Origin: Tersicoccus mangrovi
GTDB lineage: Bacteria; Actinomycetota; Actinomycetes; Actinomycetales; Micrococcaceae
Direction of reading: 5' to 3'
NCBI RefSeq assembly: GCF_036881825.1
Contig: NZ_JBAJMW010000002.1
Location: 439,408-503,407 of the forward strand
DNA: 64,000 nucleotides
A program made the position numbers and the translations under genes. The notes under the pieces are model-generated. The model saw only the letters and a program-made list of their open reading frames with translations, had not been told where the DNA came from and ran no database searches. The first letter of the stretch is position 1. Every line of letters starts with the position of its first letter. Below, one piece after another: positions 33,986 to 43,174 of this stretch.

Positions 33986-35620
33986 TCAGTGCGCCTGCTT
34001 GACGATCCGCTCCTGGTTGATGTCCTCGGCGCCGATCGCCTCGTTCTCCTCCGTGCCGGCGTGGCCGTAGGCCGACTCCTGACCCAGGAAGCCCTTCTTG
34101 AACTCGGTGATCTCCGACGTCAGCGCCTCGACCGTCTCGTCCTCGAGCTTGCCCGTCTGCGCCAGCGTCGTGAGGATGCTCTCCTTGCGCCGCAGGTGGT
34201 CGAGGAACTCGCGCTCGAAGCGGTTGATCTCGTTGACCGGGATGTCGTCCAGGTGCCCGGTGGTACCGGCCCAGATGGACACGACCTGGTCCTCGACCGG
34301 GAACGGCGAGTACTGCTTCTGCTTGAGCAGTTCCATCAGCCGCGCACCGCGGGTCAGCTGCTGCCGGGAGGCCGCGTCCAGGTCCGAGGCGAACATGGCG
34401 AACGCCTGCATGTCCCGGTACTGGGCCAGGTCCAGCTTCAGCGTGCCGGAGACCTTCTTCATCGACTTCACCTGCGCGGCACCGCCGACGCGGGACACCG
34501 AGATGCCCACGTCCACGGCCGGGCGCTGGTTCGCGTTGAACAGGTCCGACTGCAGGAAGATCTGGCCGTCGGTGATGGAGATGACGTTGGTCGGGATGTA
34601 CGCCGAGACGTCGTTCGCCTTCGTCTCGATGATCGGCAGACCGGTCATCGAGCCCGCGCCCAGGTCGTCCGAGAGCTTGGCACAACGCTCGAGCAGACGG
34701 GAGTGCAGGTAGAAGACGTCGCCCGGGTAGGCCTCGCGTCCCGGCGGGCGCCGCAGCAGCAGCGACACGGCGCGGTACGCCTCGGCCTGCTTGGACAGGT
34801 CGTCGAACACGATGAGGACGTGCTTGCCGCCGTACATCCAGTGCTGGCCGATGGCCGAACCGGCGTAGGGGGCGAGGTACTTGAAGCCGGCCGGGTCGGA
34901 CGCCGGGGAGGCCACGATGGTCGTGTACTCCAGCGCACCGTTGTCCTCGAGGGTCTGCCGCACCGCGGCGATCGTCGAGGCCTTCTGCCCGATCGCGACG
35001 TAGATGCAGCGGACCTGCTTCTGGACGTCGCCGGACTCCCAGTTGGCCTTCTGGTTCAGGATGGCGTCGACCGCGATCGCGGTCTTGCCGGTCTGGCGGT
35101 CGCCGATGATCAGCTGACGCTGGCCACGGCCGATCGGGATCATCGCGTCGATGGCCTTCAGGCCGGTCTGCAGCGGCTCGTGCACCGACTTGCGCTCGGT
35201 GACGCCGGGGGCCTGGGCCTCCAGCGCACGGCGACCCTCGGACGCGATGTCGCCCAGGTCGTCGATGGGCTGGCCCAGCGGGTCCACCACGCGGCCGAGG
35301 AACGCGTCCCCGACGGGCACCGAGAGGATCTCGCCGGTGCGGTGCACCTCCTGGCCCTCCTCGATCCCGGTGAAGTCACCGAGCACGACGACGCCGATCT
35401 CGCGGACGTCGAGGTTCAGGGCCAGGCCCAGCGTGCCGTCCTCGAACCGCAGCAGCTCGTTCGCCATGGCCGAGGGCAGGCCCTCGACGCGGGCGATACC
35501 GTCGCTCGCGGTGGTGACGCGGCCCACCTCGACACGCTCGGCGTTGCCGGGCTCGTAGGATGCCGCGAATTCGTTCAACGCGTTCCGGACTTCGTCGGCG
35601 TTGATGGTCAATTCGGCCAT
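33986..35620 (-). CDS. atpA: F1Fo ATP synthase alpha subunit
   Basis: 544 residues. Walker A is GDRQTGKT, preceded by IGRGQRQLIIG, with HVLIVFDDLSKQAEAYR and LLLRRPPGREAYPGDVFYLHSRLLER. An extra C-terminal stretch of about 35 acidic residues (AGTEENEAIGAEDINQER) follows the usual end, as in several actinobacteria. In mycobacteria a C-terminal alpha extension restrains ATP hydrolysis, so this tail may matter. It is a noncatalytic nucleotide-binding subunit. Confidence 0.97.
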   Translation of the reverse strand: MAELTINADEVRNALNEFAASYEPGNAERVEVGRVTTASDGIARVEGLPSAMANELLRFEDGTLGLALNLDVREIGVVVLGDFTGIEEGQEVHRTGEILSVPVGDAFLGRVVDPLGQPIDDLGDIASEGRRALEAQAPGVTERKSVHEPLQTGLKAIDAMIPIGRGQRQLIIGDRQTGKTAIAVDAILNQKANWESGDVQKQVRCIYVAIGQKASTIAAVRQTLEDNGALEYTTIVASPASDPAGFKYLAPYAGSAIGQHWMYGGKHVLIVFDDLSKQAEAYRAVSLLLRRPPGREAYPGDVFYLHSRLLERCAKLSDDLGAGSMTGLPIIETKANDVSAYIPTNVISITDGQIFLQSDLFNANQRPAVDVGISVSRVGGAAQVKSMKKVSGTLKLDLAQYRDMQAFAMFASDLDAASRQQLTRGARLMELLKQKQYSPFPVEDQVVSIWAGTTGHLDDIPVNEINRFEREFLDHLRRKESILTTLAQTGKLEDETVEALTSEITEFKKGFLGQESAYGHAGTEENEAIGAEDINQERIVKQAH

Positions 35621-35721
35621 CGTCAGTCCCTACTCTCCTGTAGTCGTGCCCACCGGGCGGCGTGCGCGGTGAGCGGTGATTGTCGGTGGGCGAAGCGTCG
35701 AGCTCCGCGAACGGATGGGGT

Positions 35722-36534
35722 TCAGCCGGCCAGTCGGCGCTGCAGCTCGTGCAGGCGGCTGAGCACGGAGGCGTCGACGACCTCGTCGCCCACGCTGACC
35801 CGCAGCCCCCCGATGAGCTCCGGGTCCTGCCGCACGGTGACCTTCAGGTCGCGCCCGTACAGCCGGTTCAGGCCCTGCTGCAGGCGCTGGAACTGGTCGT
35901 CGGTCAGCGGGCGGCTGACGGCGACCTCGGCGATCCAGCGCTGCTGCCGGGCGGCGACGCGGCGGAGGAACTGCTGGACGAGCGTGACCGGGCTGTGCCC
36001 CCGCGGTGCGCGGACGGCACGGTCGATCAGCTGCTGCGCCTGCGGCGAGATGCCGGGCACCAGCCGCAGCGCCAGGCGCGACTTCGCGTCCGGCGTGGCC
36101 TGCGGCTCCTCGAGCGCCCACTGGACGTCGTGGCTGCCGTCCACCACCTGGGTGAACCAGAACAGGTCGTTCTCGAGCCGGTCCAGGCCCGCCTTGCCGG
36201 AGGAGTTCTCCGCGTCGGCGGCGACGACCGTGACGGCCAGGTCCTCCAGGGCGTCGCTCAGGTCGCGGGCGTCCGACCAGCGGTCACCGGCGGCACGCGT
36301 GGCGAGCTGCTCGACGTCCGTCCCGACCTTGCCGGCGATCAGCCGGCGCATCAGCTGCGCCTTCTGCTCCGGCTCCCGCGACGGGTCCGTCAGCGCGCGC
36401 CGCAGGCCGGCGGAGGAGTCCAGCAGGTCGACGACGGCGAAGAGCTCACCGGCCATCGACCCGGAGGCGTGTTCCAGCCGCGGCTCGAGGTCGCGCCGCG
36501 CCTCGGCCAGGGATGTCTGGGAGGTCCCGCTCAT
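35722..36534 (-). CDS. atpH: F1Fo ATP synthase delta subunit
   Basis: 270 residues, longer than the 177-residue E. coli delta, as usual in actinobacteria. The conserved C-terminal block GRDLKVTVRQDPELIGGLRVSVGDEVVDASV is split as VTVRQDPELIGGLRV and GDEVVDASVLSRL. It forms the top of the peripheral stalk. The ATG overlaps the atpF stop by 4 nt. Confidence 0.95.
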   Translation of the reverse strand: MSGTSQTSLAEARRDLEPRLEHASGSMAGELFAVVDLLDSSAGLRRALTDPSREPEQKAQLMRRLIAGKVGTDVEQLATRAAGDRWSDARDLSDALEDLAVTVVAADAENSSGKAGLDRLENDLFWFTQVVDGSHDVQWALEEPQATPDAKSRLALRLVPGISPQAQQLIDRAVRAPRGHSPVTLVQQFLRRVAARQQRWIAEVAVSRPLTDDQFQRLQQGLNRLYGRDLKVTVRQDPELIGGLRVSVGDEVVDASVLSRLHELQRRLAG

Positions 36535-37136
36535 CGGTTCCCCGTGCTCCCGTCCGCATCCACGGCGGTGGCACCGGAGCGCACCGGGGTACGACCCTGC
36601 TCGCCGTCGGCGTTCTCGAGGTCGGCCAGGAACCGGTCGACCACCCGACGGGACCGCTCGTCGTCGTCGAGCGCCTCGCCGACGATGCGGCCGGCCAGCG
36701 TCGTGGCCAGGGTGCCCACCTCGCTGCGCAGGGACGCGATCGCTGACGCGCGCTCGGCCTCGATCTGGGTGTGGGCCTGCTCGGTGATCCGAGCGGACTC
36801 CGCGGCGGCACGCGCCTTCAGGTCGGCGAGGATCTTCGCGCCGTCGGCCCGGGCGTCCTCGCGGATGCGGTTGGCCTCGCCGCGGGCGTCCTCGAGCTGC
36901 TGGCGGTACTCGGCGAGGGCCGCATTGGCCTCTTCCTGAGCCTTCTCCGCCTTCTCGATGCCACCCTCGATGGCCGCGGTCCGCTCCGCGTAGGTCTTCT
37001 CGAACGCGGGGACGACGAACTTGATCAGGATGTAGAGCAGCGCAGCAAACCCGAGCAGGGTGACCACGATCTCCCAGATGTTGGGGATCAGCGGGTTGGA
37101 GCCCCCCTCAGCGGCAAGAATCTGCAGGCGATTCAT
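36531..37136 (-). CDS. atpF: F1Fo ATP synthase b subunit
   Basis: 201 residues with a single helix near 21-42 (PNIWEIVVTLLGFAALLYILI) and then a long Ala/Glu/Arg-rich coiled coil (EKAEKAQEEANAALAEYRQQ). It forms the peripheral stalk in the membrane and is separate from delta, unlike the b-delta fusion of mycobacteria. Confidence 0.95.
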   Translation of the reverse strand: MNRLQILAAEGGSNPLIPNIWEIVVTLLGFAALLYILIKFVVPAFEKTYAERTAAIEGGIEKAEKAQEEANAALAEYRQQLEDARGEANRIREDARADGAKILADLKARAAAESARITEQAHTQIEAERASAIASLRSEVGTLATTLAGRIVGEALDDDERSRRVVDRFLADLENADGEQGRTPVRSGATAVDADGSTGNR

Positions 37137-37172
37137 CGCTCACCGTCCTCTCTGTCGAAAATTCGGAACGGA

Positions 37173-37382
37173 CTAGAGGACGAACGCGAAGACCAGACCC
37201 AGGATGGCCAGGGCCTCGGTGAACGCCAGGCCGAGGAAGGCCAGGGGCTGGAGGACGCGCTGCGCCTCGGGCTGACGGGCCACGCCGTTGATGTAGGCCG
37301 CGAAGACCAGGCCCACGCCGACGCCACCACCGATGGCAGCCAGACCGTAGCCGATCGCGTTGAGGTTGCCGGTGATATTCAT
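37173..37382 (-). CDS. atpE: F1Fo ATP synthase c subunit
   Basis: 69 residues forming a helical hairpin. AAIGGGVGVGLVFAAYING is helix 1, the polar loop reads ARQPEAQR, and helix 2 has the proton-binding Glu in LAFTEALAILG. This is the ring subunit and the target of diarylquinolines in mycobacteria. Confidence 0.97.
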   Translation of the reverse strand: MNITGNLNAIGYGLAAIGGGVGVGLVFAAYINGVARQPEAQRVLQPLAFLGLAFTEALAILGLVFAFVL

Positions 37383-37460
37383 TGTTTTCCTTTCACGATG
37401 CCCGGCGGTGCCGAGCAGGGTTGGGGTGCAGCGACTCCCCCGGCGGGGGAAGACTTGGCG

Positions 37461-38270
37461 TCAGTGCTCGTCGACGAGAGAGCCCTGGATGTAGACCGCG
37501 GTGAGCAGGGTGAACACGTACGCCTGCAGCACCTGGATGAAGACCTCGAAGAGGAACATGGCGATGCCGCCGATGAGGGTGAGCACGCCGAGACCCTTGA
37601 GGAAGCCGCCGGCCTCGAAGAAGAGGAACTCGGTACCGGCCGCGCAGATCGCGATGATCATGTGACCGGCGAGCATCGTCGCGAACAGTCGCATGCTGTG
37701 CGTCAGGGGGCGGACGAAGAAGTTGGAGATGAACTCCAGCGGGACGACGACGATCAGCAGCGGCTTCGGCACACCCGAGGGCACCAGCATCGTCTTGACG
37801 AACCGGCCGCCCTGACGGCGGAACCCGAGGATGATCCAGGTCAGGTAGACCATGCCGGCCATCGCGTAGGCGCTGCCGACGTGGGAGAACGCCGGCAACT
37901 GGAAGAACGGGATGGACCCCATCAGGTTGTTGACCAGGATGAAGAAGAACAGACCCGTCAGCAGCGGCACCCAGGGGCGGAATTCCTTCTCGCCGATGAT
38001 GTCCTTGCCGATGGAGTTGCGCACCAGGCCGTAGGCGGACTCGCCGATGAACTGCAGCCGGGACGGGACCAGGCTGCCGCGGCGGGACGCGATGACGAAG
38101 AAGACCGCGACGATGGCCGCCGAGAGGAGCACGACCAGCATCTGCTTGCCGAAGCCGGTGCCGTACGCGGCACCCCACGGGATCAGGTCCGGCAGGTGCA
38201 GGTCCTCCGGTTTGGGAGCAACGAAGCCACCTCCGGATCCGGTTTCGGCGGGGAGCGCAAGCGCGATCAA
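37461..38270 (-). CDS. atpB: F1Fo ATP synthase a subunit, TTG start
   Basis: 269 residues with about six helices. The essential Arg is in PLTHSMRLFATMLAGH. The start is TTG at 38270 with AGAGGAAC 5-6 nt upstream, giving the usual N-terminus LIALALPAETGSGGG. The frame stays open 105 codons further upstream, but that stretch is not like AtpB. The subunit forms the proton half-channels. Confidence 0.93.
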   Translation of the reverse strand: MIALALPAETGSGGGFVAPKPEDLHLPDLIPWGAAYGTGFGKQMLVVLLSAAIVAVFFVIASRRGSLVPSRLQFIGESAYGLVRNSIGKDIIGEKEFRPWVPLLTGLFFFILVNNLMGSIPFFQLPAFSHVGSAYAMAGMVYLTWIILGFRRQGGRFVKTMLVPSGVPKPLLIVVVPLEFISNFFVRPLTHSMRLFATMLAGHMIIAICAAGTEFLFFEAGGFLKGLGVLTLIGGIAMFLFEVFIQVLQAYVFTLLTAVYIQGSLVDEH

Positions 38271-38569
38271 CGCGGTTCCTCTCTGCAGTGCTCGTTGTCG
38301 GGCCGCACGACGGGCGACGTGGCGCAGGGCGAACCCCGCACGTCCGGGAAACCCGGAGCACGACCGACTCGACCGTATCAGGCCGTCCGGACACCAGGGG
38401 GTCGACGAGAGTCTCGGCAGGGCAGTCCCCGGGTCCGCGTCACTGTGGATCCCGGGTCCGGTGAGTACCGGCTCCGTCATCGAGACCACGTCCTCGGAAC
38501 GGGTGGTTCGTCGCGTGGACGAGGCCACCGGACCGGCGAGATGACGCGGTTCGTCGTTGTCGATTGGCT

Positions 38570-38608
38570 GTGTCAAGACTATCAAAGATCAGCGCTCCCC
38601 CTTGACAC
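38570..38608. promoter_or_regulatory. Inverted repeat and predicted promoter of the atp structural genes
   Basis: GTGTCAAG and CTTGACAC are 8-bp inverted arms with a 23-bp spacer. On the minus strand TGATAGTCT, an extended -10 box, lies at 38576-38584. A transcript would carry a leader of about 300 nt before the atpB TTG. The gene-free stretch 38271-38679 holds this signal and no gene I can support. Confidence 0.45.
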
Positions 38609-38679
38609 GACCCCTGCCACGATGCACCGACGGGACGCACGACGCGCGCGAGTCGCGCCTGGCCGACCTCGGGTCGGCG

Positions 38680-39126
38680 TCAGTGCAGGTAGAGGCGCCG
38701 CGAGCGGGCGAAACCGGCGAGTTCGGCGGCCTGCCAGGCGATCAGCGTGACGACGGCGGAGCCGACGAACCAGCCGGGGTCCACCCACCCGGGCCGGCCG
38801 AGCAGGAGGAGTACGGCGCCGAACCCGGCGACCTTGAGCACGTAGGTGACGAGGAACGCGCGCAGCGCCCGGGTGCCGCTCGCGGACTCGAACCGGTGCC
38901 CCACCAGGAGGCTGATCGCGAAGAACGCCATCACGAGCAGGGCGGCGCCGAGGGCACTGCCGGCGGCTCCCCACCCGGCGACCACAGCGCCGGCCACGGA
39001 CGCCAGGACGGCGACGGGCACGCAGACCAGCAGACACAGCCGCAGCATCGGCAGCCACAGGCTCGGCACCGGGACGGCGGCGGGCACCGGGCCGGGCACG
39101 GCGGAGGCGCCCGGGCGCCGGCTCAC
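38680..39126 (-). CDS. atpI: AtpI-like membrane protein
   Basis: 148 residues with four helices near 29-50, 54-76, 87-107 and 115-135. The position before atpB and after the WecA-like gene equals Rv1303. AtpI proteins assist c-ring assembly or Mg2+ uptake. The sequence itself is weakly conserved, so the name rests on context. GTG start, overlapping the wecA stop by 4 nt. Confidence 0.7.
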   Translation of the reverse strand: MSRRPGASAVPGPVPAAVPVPSLWLPMLRLCLLVCVPVAVLASVAGAVVAGWGAAGSALGAALLVMAFFAISLLVGHRFESASGTRALRAFLVTYVLKVAGFGAVLLLLGRPGWVDPGWFVGSAVVTLIAWQAAELAGFARSRRLYLH

Positions 39127-40202
39127 GACCGGCCCCCGTCGGCGGCGTCCCGGCCCCGGGCCGCCCGGGTGCCCGTTCGGCGACCGGACCGGTGCAGGCG
39201 GCCGATCAGCAGCGGGGACGCGAGGTAGCCCGCGACGACGGCGATCCCGGCCACCGTCGCGGCGATCGAGGTGGCGAGGGTGCCCTGCGCCGAGACGACG
39301 CCGAGCAGCCCGACGGCGACGGTGCACACGGTCACGACGGCCGAGGAGCCCAGGTGCGACAGCCCGACGTCGGTGAGGCGCTGGTAGACGTGCTCCCGGT
39401 GCGGGGCGTACCAGCGGGCGCCGGAGCGGACGCGCCGGACCCACGTGAACGCCGTGTCGGCGAGGTAGATGACCAGCGGCGAGAGCAGGTACTCCACGTA
39501 CACGCCGGCGAGGAATCCGGCCGCCGCGAGCGCGGCGATCATCCCGCCGAGCAGGTAGGAGCCGACGTCGCCGAGGAACACGGCTCCCCCGGCGCGGCCG
39601 CCGGCGAGGTTCCACGGCAGGAACGCGGCGAAGGCGACGGCGAGGACGAGGGCGCTCACGGTGAGCCACCACTGGCCCGAGAGCTGGCCGGCGAGGGCGT
39701 AGAAGAGGCCCACGGTCACCCCGTGCAGGCCGGAGACGCCGTTGATGCCGTCCATGAAGTTGGCGACGTTGATGTAGACGGCGATCGCGAGGGCGCCGGC
39801 GGGGATCCACCAGCCGGTCTGCCCGAAGGCCAGGGCGATCGCGGCGGTCCCGACGGCTCCGACGAGCAGCTGGGTGGCGGCGCGCGTCCGGACGGAGACC
39901 CCGCGGAAGTCCTCGACCCAGCCCAGCGCCGCGGCGGCCGACGCGATCAGCAGCACGATCACCGTGACGCCGCGGTCCACGCGGATGGTGCTCGTGAGCA
40001 GGGCCAGCACCATGCCGGCGATGACGGCGGCCCATGCGGCCAGGCCCATGCCGCGCACAACGGGCCGGGCGTGGGAGGAGCGGGCGTTCGGGACGTCGAT
40101 GACGCCGCCGCGCAGCAGGAGGGGGCGCAGCACGGCGGGCAGGGCGCCCGAGAGCACCAGCACGACGATCAGGACGGGAACGAGCAGCACGGGCACCGTC
40201 AC
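39123..40202 (-). CDS. wecA: WecA-like polyprenyl-phosphate GlcNAc-1-phosphate transferase
   Basis: 359 residues with about ten helices. The MraY/WecA motifs are DVPNARSSHARPVVRGMGLA, then VANFMDGINGVSGLHG, and FLGDVGSYLLGG. A cytoplasmic loop APHREHVYQRLTDVG follows, with the HxH-type motif. It attaches a sugar-1-phosphate (in mycobacteria GlcNAc-1-P, Rv1302) to the polyprenyl carrier, the first step of arabinogalactan linker or capsule assembly. The GTG start overlaps the capD stop by 4 nt. Confidence 0.88.
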   Translation of the reverse strand: MTVPVLLVPVLIVVLVLSGALPAVLRPLLLRGGVIDVPNARSSHARPVVRGMGLAAWAAVIAGMVLALLTSTIRVDRGVTVIVLLIASAAAALGWVEDFRGVSVRTRAATQLLVGAVGTAAIALAFGQTGWWIPAGALAIAVYINVANFMDGINGVSGLHGVTVGLFYALAGQLSGQWWLTVSALVLAVAFAAFLPWNLAGGRAGGAVFLGDVGSYLLGGMIAALAAAGFLAGVYVEYLLSPLVIYLADTAFTWVRRVRSGARWYAPHREHVYQRLTDVGLSHLGSSAVVTVCTVAVGLLGVVSAQGTLATSIAATVAGIAVVAGYLASPLLIGRLHRSGRRTGTRAARGRDAADGGRS

Positions 40203-42082
40203 TGACCGGAGGCCGGCGGGTAGCCCGGCTCGTAGGGACGCGCGTCCCGCTGCTGCGTGGGCACGACGGCGATGAAGCCGGTCTCGGGACCGGTCCCGTC
40301 CATCCCGGCGCGCCGCTTCCACTCCTCGTAGTCCAGCCGCCCGGGGTCCAGCTCGGAGATGGCCGTGCGGGAGATCTTCGGGTGCACCCGCTCGTCGGTC
40401 TCGTCGCGGCCGATGAGCTCCTCGTGCAGCTTCTCGCCGTGCCGCAGCCCGGTGAAGACGATGTCGACGTTGCGCCCCGACATGGCGATCATGCGGCGGG
40501 CCACGTCGAGGATCTTGACCGGCTCCCCCATGTCGAGGATGAGCACGTCCCCGGGGCGGCCGATCGCGCCGGCCTGCACGAGCAGCTGGCAGGCCTCGGG
40601 GATCGTCATGAAGAACCGGCTGACCTCGGGGTCCGTCACGGTGACCGGGCCGCCGGCGCGGATCTGCTCGGTGAACAGCGGCAGCATCGACCCGCGGCTG
40701 CCGATGACGTTGCCGAACCGGACCGAGACGAAGCGGCGGCCGCTCACGTGCGCCGCCCACGCCGTCATGCGCTCGGCCATCCGCTTCGAGTGGCCGAGCA
40801 CGGAGGTGGGGTTGGCGGCCTTGTCGGTGGAGATGTTGACGAAGGTCTGGACCTCGGCGTCGAGGGCGGCCCGGAGCACGTTGAGGGTGCCGAGCACGTT
40901 CGTCTTGTACGCCTCGCCCGGGTACTGCTCGAGCAGCGAGACGTGCTTGAGCGCCGCCGCGTGGAACACCACCTCGGGACGGCGCCGCGTGAAGACCTTG
41001 CCGATCGCCTCGGCGTCCCGGATGTCGGCGAGCACGGTGTCCCGCCCGTCGAGCAGGCCGCGGCCGGTCAGGGAGATCTGGGTCGACTGCAGGGCGGACT
41101 CGTCCCGGTCGACCATGATGAGCTCGGCCGGGGCGAAGGCGCTGATCTGCCGGCACAGCTCGGAGCCGATCGAGCCGCCCGCGCCCGTGACGAGCACGCG
41201 GCGGCCGGTCAGGTAGCCGGCGATCTCGTCCACGTTCGTGTCCACCGGATGCCGGCCGATCAGGTCCTCGACCGCGACGTCGCGGAAGTCGCCCAGGCCC
41301 GGGCCGCCCGCGAGCATGTCCCGCAGCGGCGGCAGGACGAGAACGCGGATCTGCTGGCCCGCGAGGTGGTCGGAGATCTCCCGGAGCTTCTTGGCCTCCA
41401 GGTCCGCGACGGCGACGACGAGGACGCCGGCCCGGCTGCGGCGCACCGCGTCGGCGATGTCCTCGGTTCGGCCCATCACCGGCACGCTGTCGATGCGCAG
41501 GTGCTTCTTCGCCGGGTCGTCGTCGATCAGCCCGACCGGGCGGTAGGGGGACTGCGGGTCGTTGTTCATCCGCCGCGCCAGGGAGCCGCCGAGGAACCCG
41601 GCGCCGTAAATCAGGGTGCGCTGCGCGCCCGAACCCGGCTTGGCGCGGGACTCGACGTACATCCGCTTGACATACCGGCTCGCCGCCATGAAGAGGCACG
41701 CGAAGGGGAACGCGATCAGCGCCGTCGAGCGCGGGATGTGCAGCGAACGGTAGAAGAGCAGGGAGGCGGCCAGCAGCAGCGCCGAGACGATCACGGTGAC
41801 GACGACGAGCAGCTTGGCCTCGTTGAAGCTGCCGAACACGTACCGGCCCCGGTAGAGGGCGAAGGCGTAGCCCACCACGGCCTGGCTCACGATGGCCAGG
41901 GCGCCGAAGACGGTGACGTCCGGCAGGGAGATGGAGTCCACGGTCAGCTCGTACCGCAGCACGAGGGCGAGCACGATGGCGACGATCCAGGCGGCGGCGT
42001 CCAGCGCGAACTGGATCCAGAACCACAGCGCCGGCTTGTCCTCGCGAGGCAGGCCGCCGGCACCGGTGGTGATCTGCGCCAT
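40199..42082 (-). CDS. CapD/PglF-like nucleotide-sugar 4,6-dehydratase with membrane domain
   Basis: 627 residues. There are four helices in the first 140, a CoA-binding-like Rossmann domain (TLIYGAGFLGGSLAR, 156-170), then an extended SDR domain. That domain starts VLVTGAGGSIGSELC at 296-310, with NISTDKAANPTSVLG (Asp420, Lys421) as the 4,6-dehydratase active site. The family turns UDP-GlcNAc into 4-keto-6-deoxy sugars. No aminotransferase gene lies near, so the final sugar is unknown. It is read first in the wecA-atpI unit. Confidence 0.88.
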   Translation of the reverse strand: MAQITTGAGGLPREDKPALWFWIQFALDAAAWIVAIVLALVLRYELTVDSISLPDVTVFGALAIVSQAVVGYAFALYRGRYVFGSFNEAKLLVVVTVIVSALLLAASLLFYRSLHIPRSTALIAFPFACLFMAASRYVKRMYVESRAKPGSGAQRTLIYGAGFLGGSLARRMNNDPQSPYRPVGLIDDDPAKKHLRIDSVPVMGRTEDIADAVRRSRAGVLVVAVADLEAKKLREISDHLAGQQIRVLVLPPLRDMLAGGPGLGDFRDVAVEDLIGRHPVDTNVDEIAGYLTGRRVLVTGAGGSIGSELCRQISAFAPAELIMVDRDESALQSTQISLTGRGLLDGRDTVLADIRDAEAIGKVFTRRRPEVVFHAAALKHVSLLEQYPGEAYKTNVLGTLNVLRAALDAEVQTFVNISTDKAANPTSVLGHSKRMAERMTAWAAHVSGRRFVSVRFGNVIGSRGSMLPLFTEQIRAGGPVTVTDPEVSRFFMTIPEACQLLVQAGAIGRPGDVLILDMGEPVKILDVARRMIAMSGRNVDIVFTGLRHGEKLHEELIGRDETDERVHPKISRTAISELDPGRLDYEEWKRRAGMDGTGPETGFIAVVPTQQRDARPYEPGYPPASGQ

Positions 42083-42155
42083 CGTGCTCCGTTTCGTCGG
42101 ACCGGGTCCGGGACCGCACGGTGCCGGGCTCGTCCGCGGCACCGGTCCCGTGGAC

Positions 42156-42172
42156 TAGGGTGGAATCTACCC
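42156..42172. promoter_or_regulatory. Overlapping divergent promoters with a dyad
   Basis: TAGGGT (42156-42161) points right toward the glycosyltransferase operon. TAGATT on the minus strand (42164-42169) points left toward capD. Both lie in the imperfect palindrome GGGTGGAATCTACCC (42158-42172). A single regulator or polymerase occupancy could control both directions. Confidence 0.45.
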
Positions 42173-42223
42173 CACCATACCCACCGCCGCCCGGGAAGAT
42201 GCCGGACGAGACGGAAGGACGCC

Positions 42224-43174
42224 ATGCCGCAGAACCCGACCGACGGCCCGCCGGGAACCGCGGCGCAGACCCCTCGCCGCGACGCGCGGATCGCGGCCGC
42301 GGTGGTCACGCTCGACCGGCCCGACGACCTGCGGCTGCTGCTGGACGGCTTCGCCCGCCAGACCCGGGCGCTGGAGTCCGTGGTGCTCGTCGATTCCGGC
42401 ACGGCTCCCGTCCGCGAGCTGGCCGACGCGGCCGGCGTGCCCGTGACCTACCTGCGCTCCGAGGTGAACCTGGGCGGTGCCGGCGGCTTCGCGCTGGCGA
42501 TCCTCGCGGCCCTGGCCACGGGCGCCGAGTGGATCTGGATCATGGACGACGACGCGCATCCCGAGGACGCGGGCACCCTCGCCGCCCTCCTCGACGAGGC
42601 GACCGAGCGGGACCTCGAGGTGGTCCTGCCGCTCGTCGTCACCCCGGACGACCCGAGCCGCCTCTCCTTCCACTTCCGGATCGACGGGCACAGCACCCAC
42701 GACCGGGCGACGGTCGAGGCCGCGGGCTTCCGCGAGGACGTGGGCCACTTCTTCAACGGCGCCCTCGTGCACCGGGACGTGTTCTACACTGTGGGGCTGC
42801 CGGACCTGCGGCTGTTCCTGCGCGGGGACGAGATCGACTTCATGCTCCGCCTGCGCCGCGCCGGCGTCCGGTTCGGCACCGTCACCACCACCGCGCTGCG
42901 CCACCCGTCGGGGGAGGCGGAGCTGCAGCACGTGATCGGCGACCGGCTGCACGTGCTCGTCCCCGAGACCGCCGTCAAGCGCTTCTACTTCTACCGCAAC
43001 CGCGGTCAGTTGATCCGGCGGTACCGGCGCGTCCGCTCGCTCGTCGCCGACGGGGTCGGCTATCCCCTGCACTTCCTGCGTCGCGGCGACGTCGCCGGCC
43101 TGGTCGGCTGGGCGCGGCCGTTCGTCGCGGGGCTGCGCAACCGGTCCTTCGGGCCGCCGTGGAAGCTGCCGTGA
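42224..43174 (+). CDS. GT2 glycosyltransferase 1 of the glycan island
   Basis: 316 residues, GT-A fold. The nucleotide-sugar site is LVDSG (about 55) and the metal motif is WIMDDDAHPED with Asp108-110. NLGGAGGFA and DVGHFFNGALVHRDVF follow. A C-terminal YFYRNRGQLIRRYRR segment resembles GlfT1-type rhamnosyl/galactofuranosyl transferases. It probably adds a sugar to a polyprenyl-linked chain. The ribosome binding site is GGAAGGAC. It is coupled to the next gene through a GTGA overlap. Confidence 0.85.
   Translation: MPQNPTDGPPGTAAQTPRRDARIAAAVVTLDRPDDLRLLLDGFARQTRALESVVLVDSGTAPVRELADAAGVPVTYLRSEVNLGGAGGFALAILAALATGAEWIWIMDDDAHPEDAGTLAALLDEATERDLEVVLPLVVTPDDPSRLSFHFRIDGHSTHDRATVEAAGFREDVGHFFNGALVHRDVFYTVGLPDLRLFLRGDEIDFMLRLRRAGVRFGTVTTTALRHPSGEAELQHVIGDRLHVLVPETAVKRFYFYRNRGQLIRRYRRVRSLVADGVGYPLHFLRRGDVAGLVGWARPFVAGLRNRSFGPPWKLP

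Noticed and set aside
31519..36787. Several long plus-strand frames opposite the ATP synthase genes
   Set aside because: All are mirror frames of strongly conserved subunits in a GC-rich genome, where stops are rare on the other strand.
38271..38585. 105-codon N-terminal extension of AtpB
   Set aside because: It does not resemble AtpB, begins inside the predicted promoter, and the TTG at 38270 has a good ribosome binding site and a typical AtpB N-terminus.
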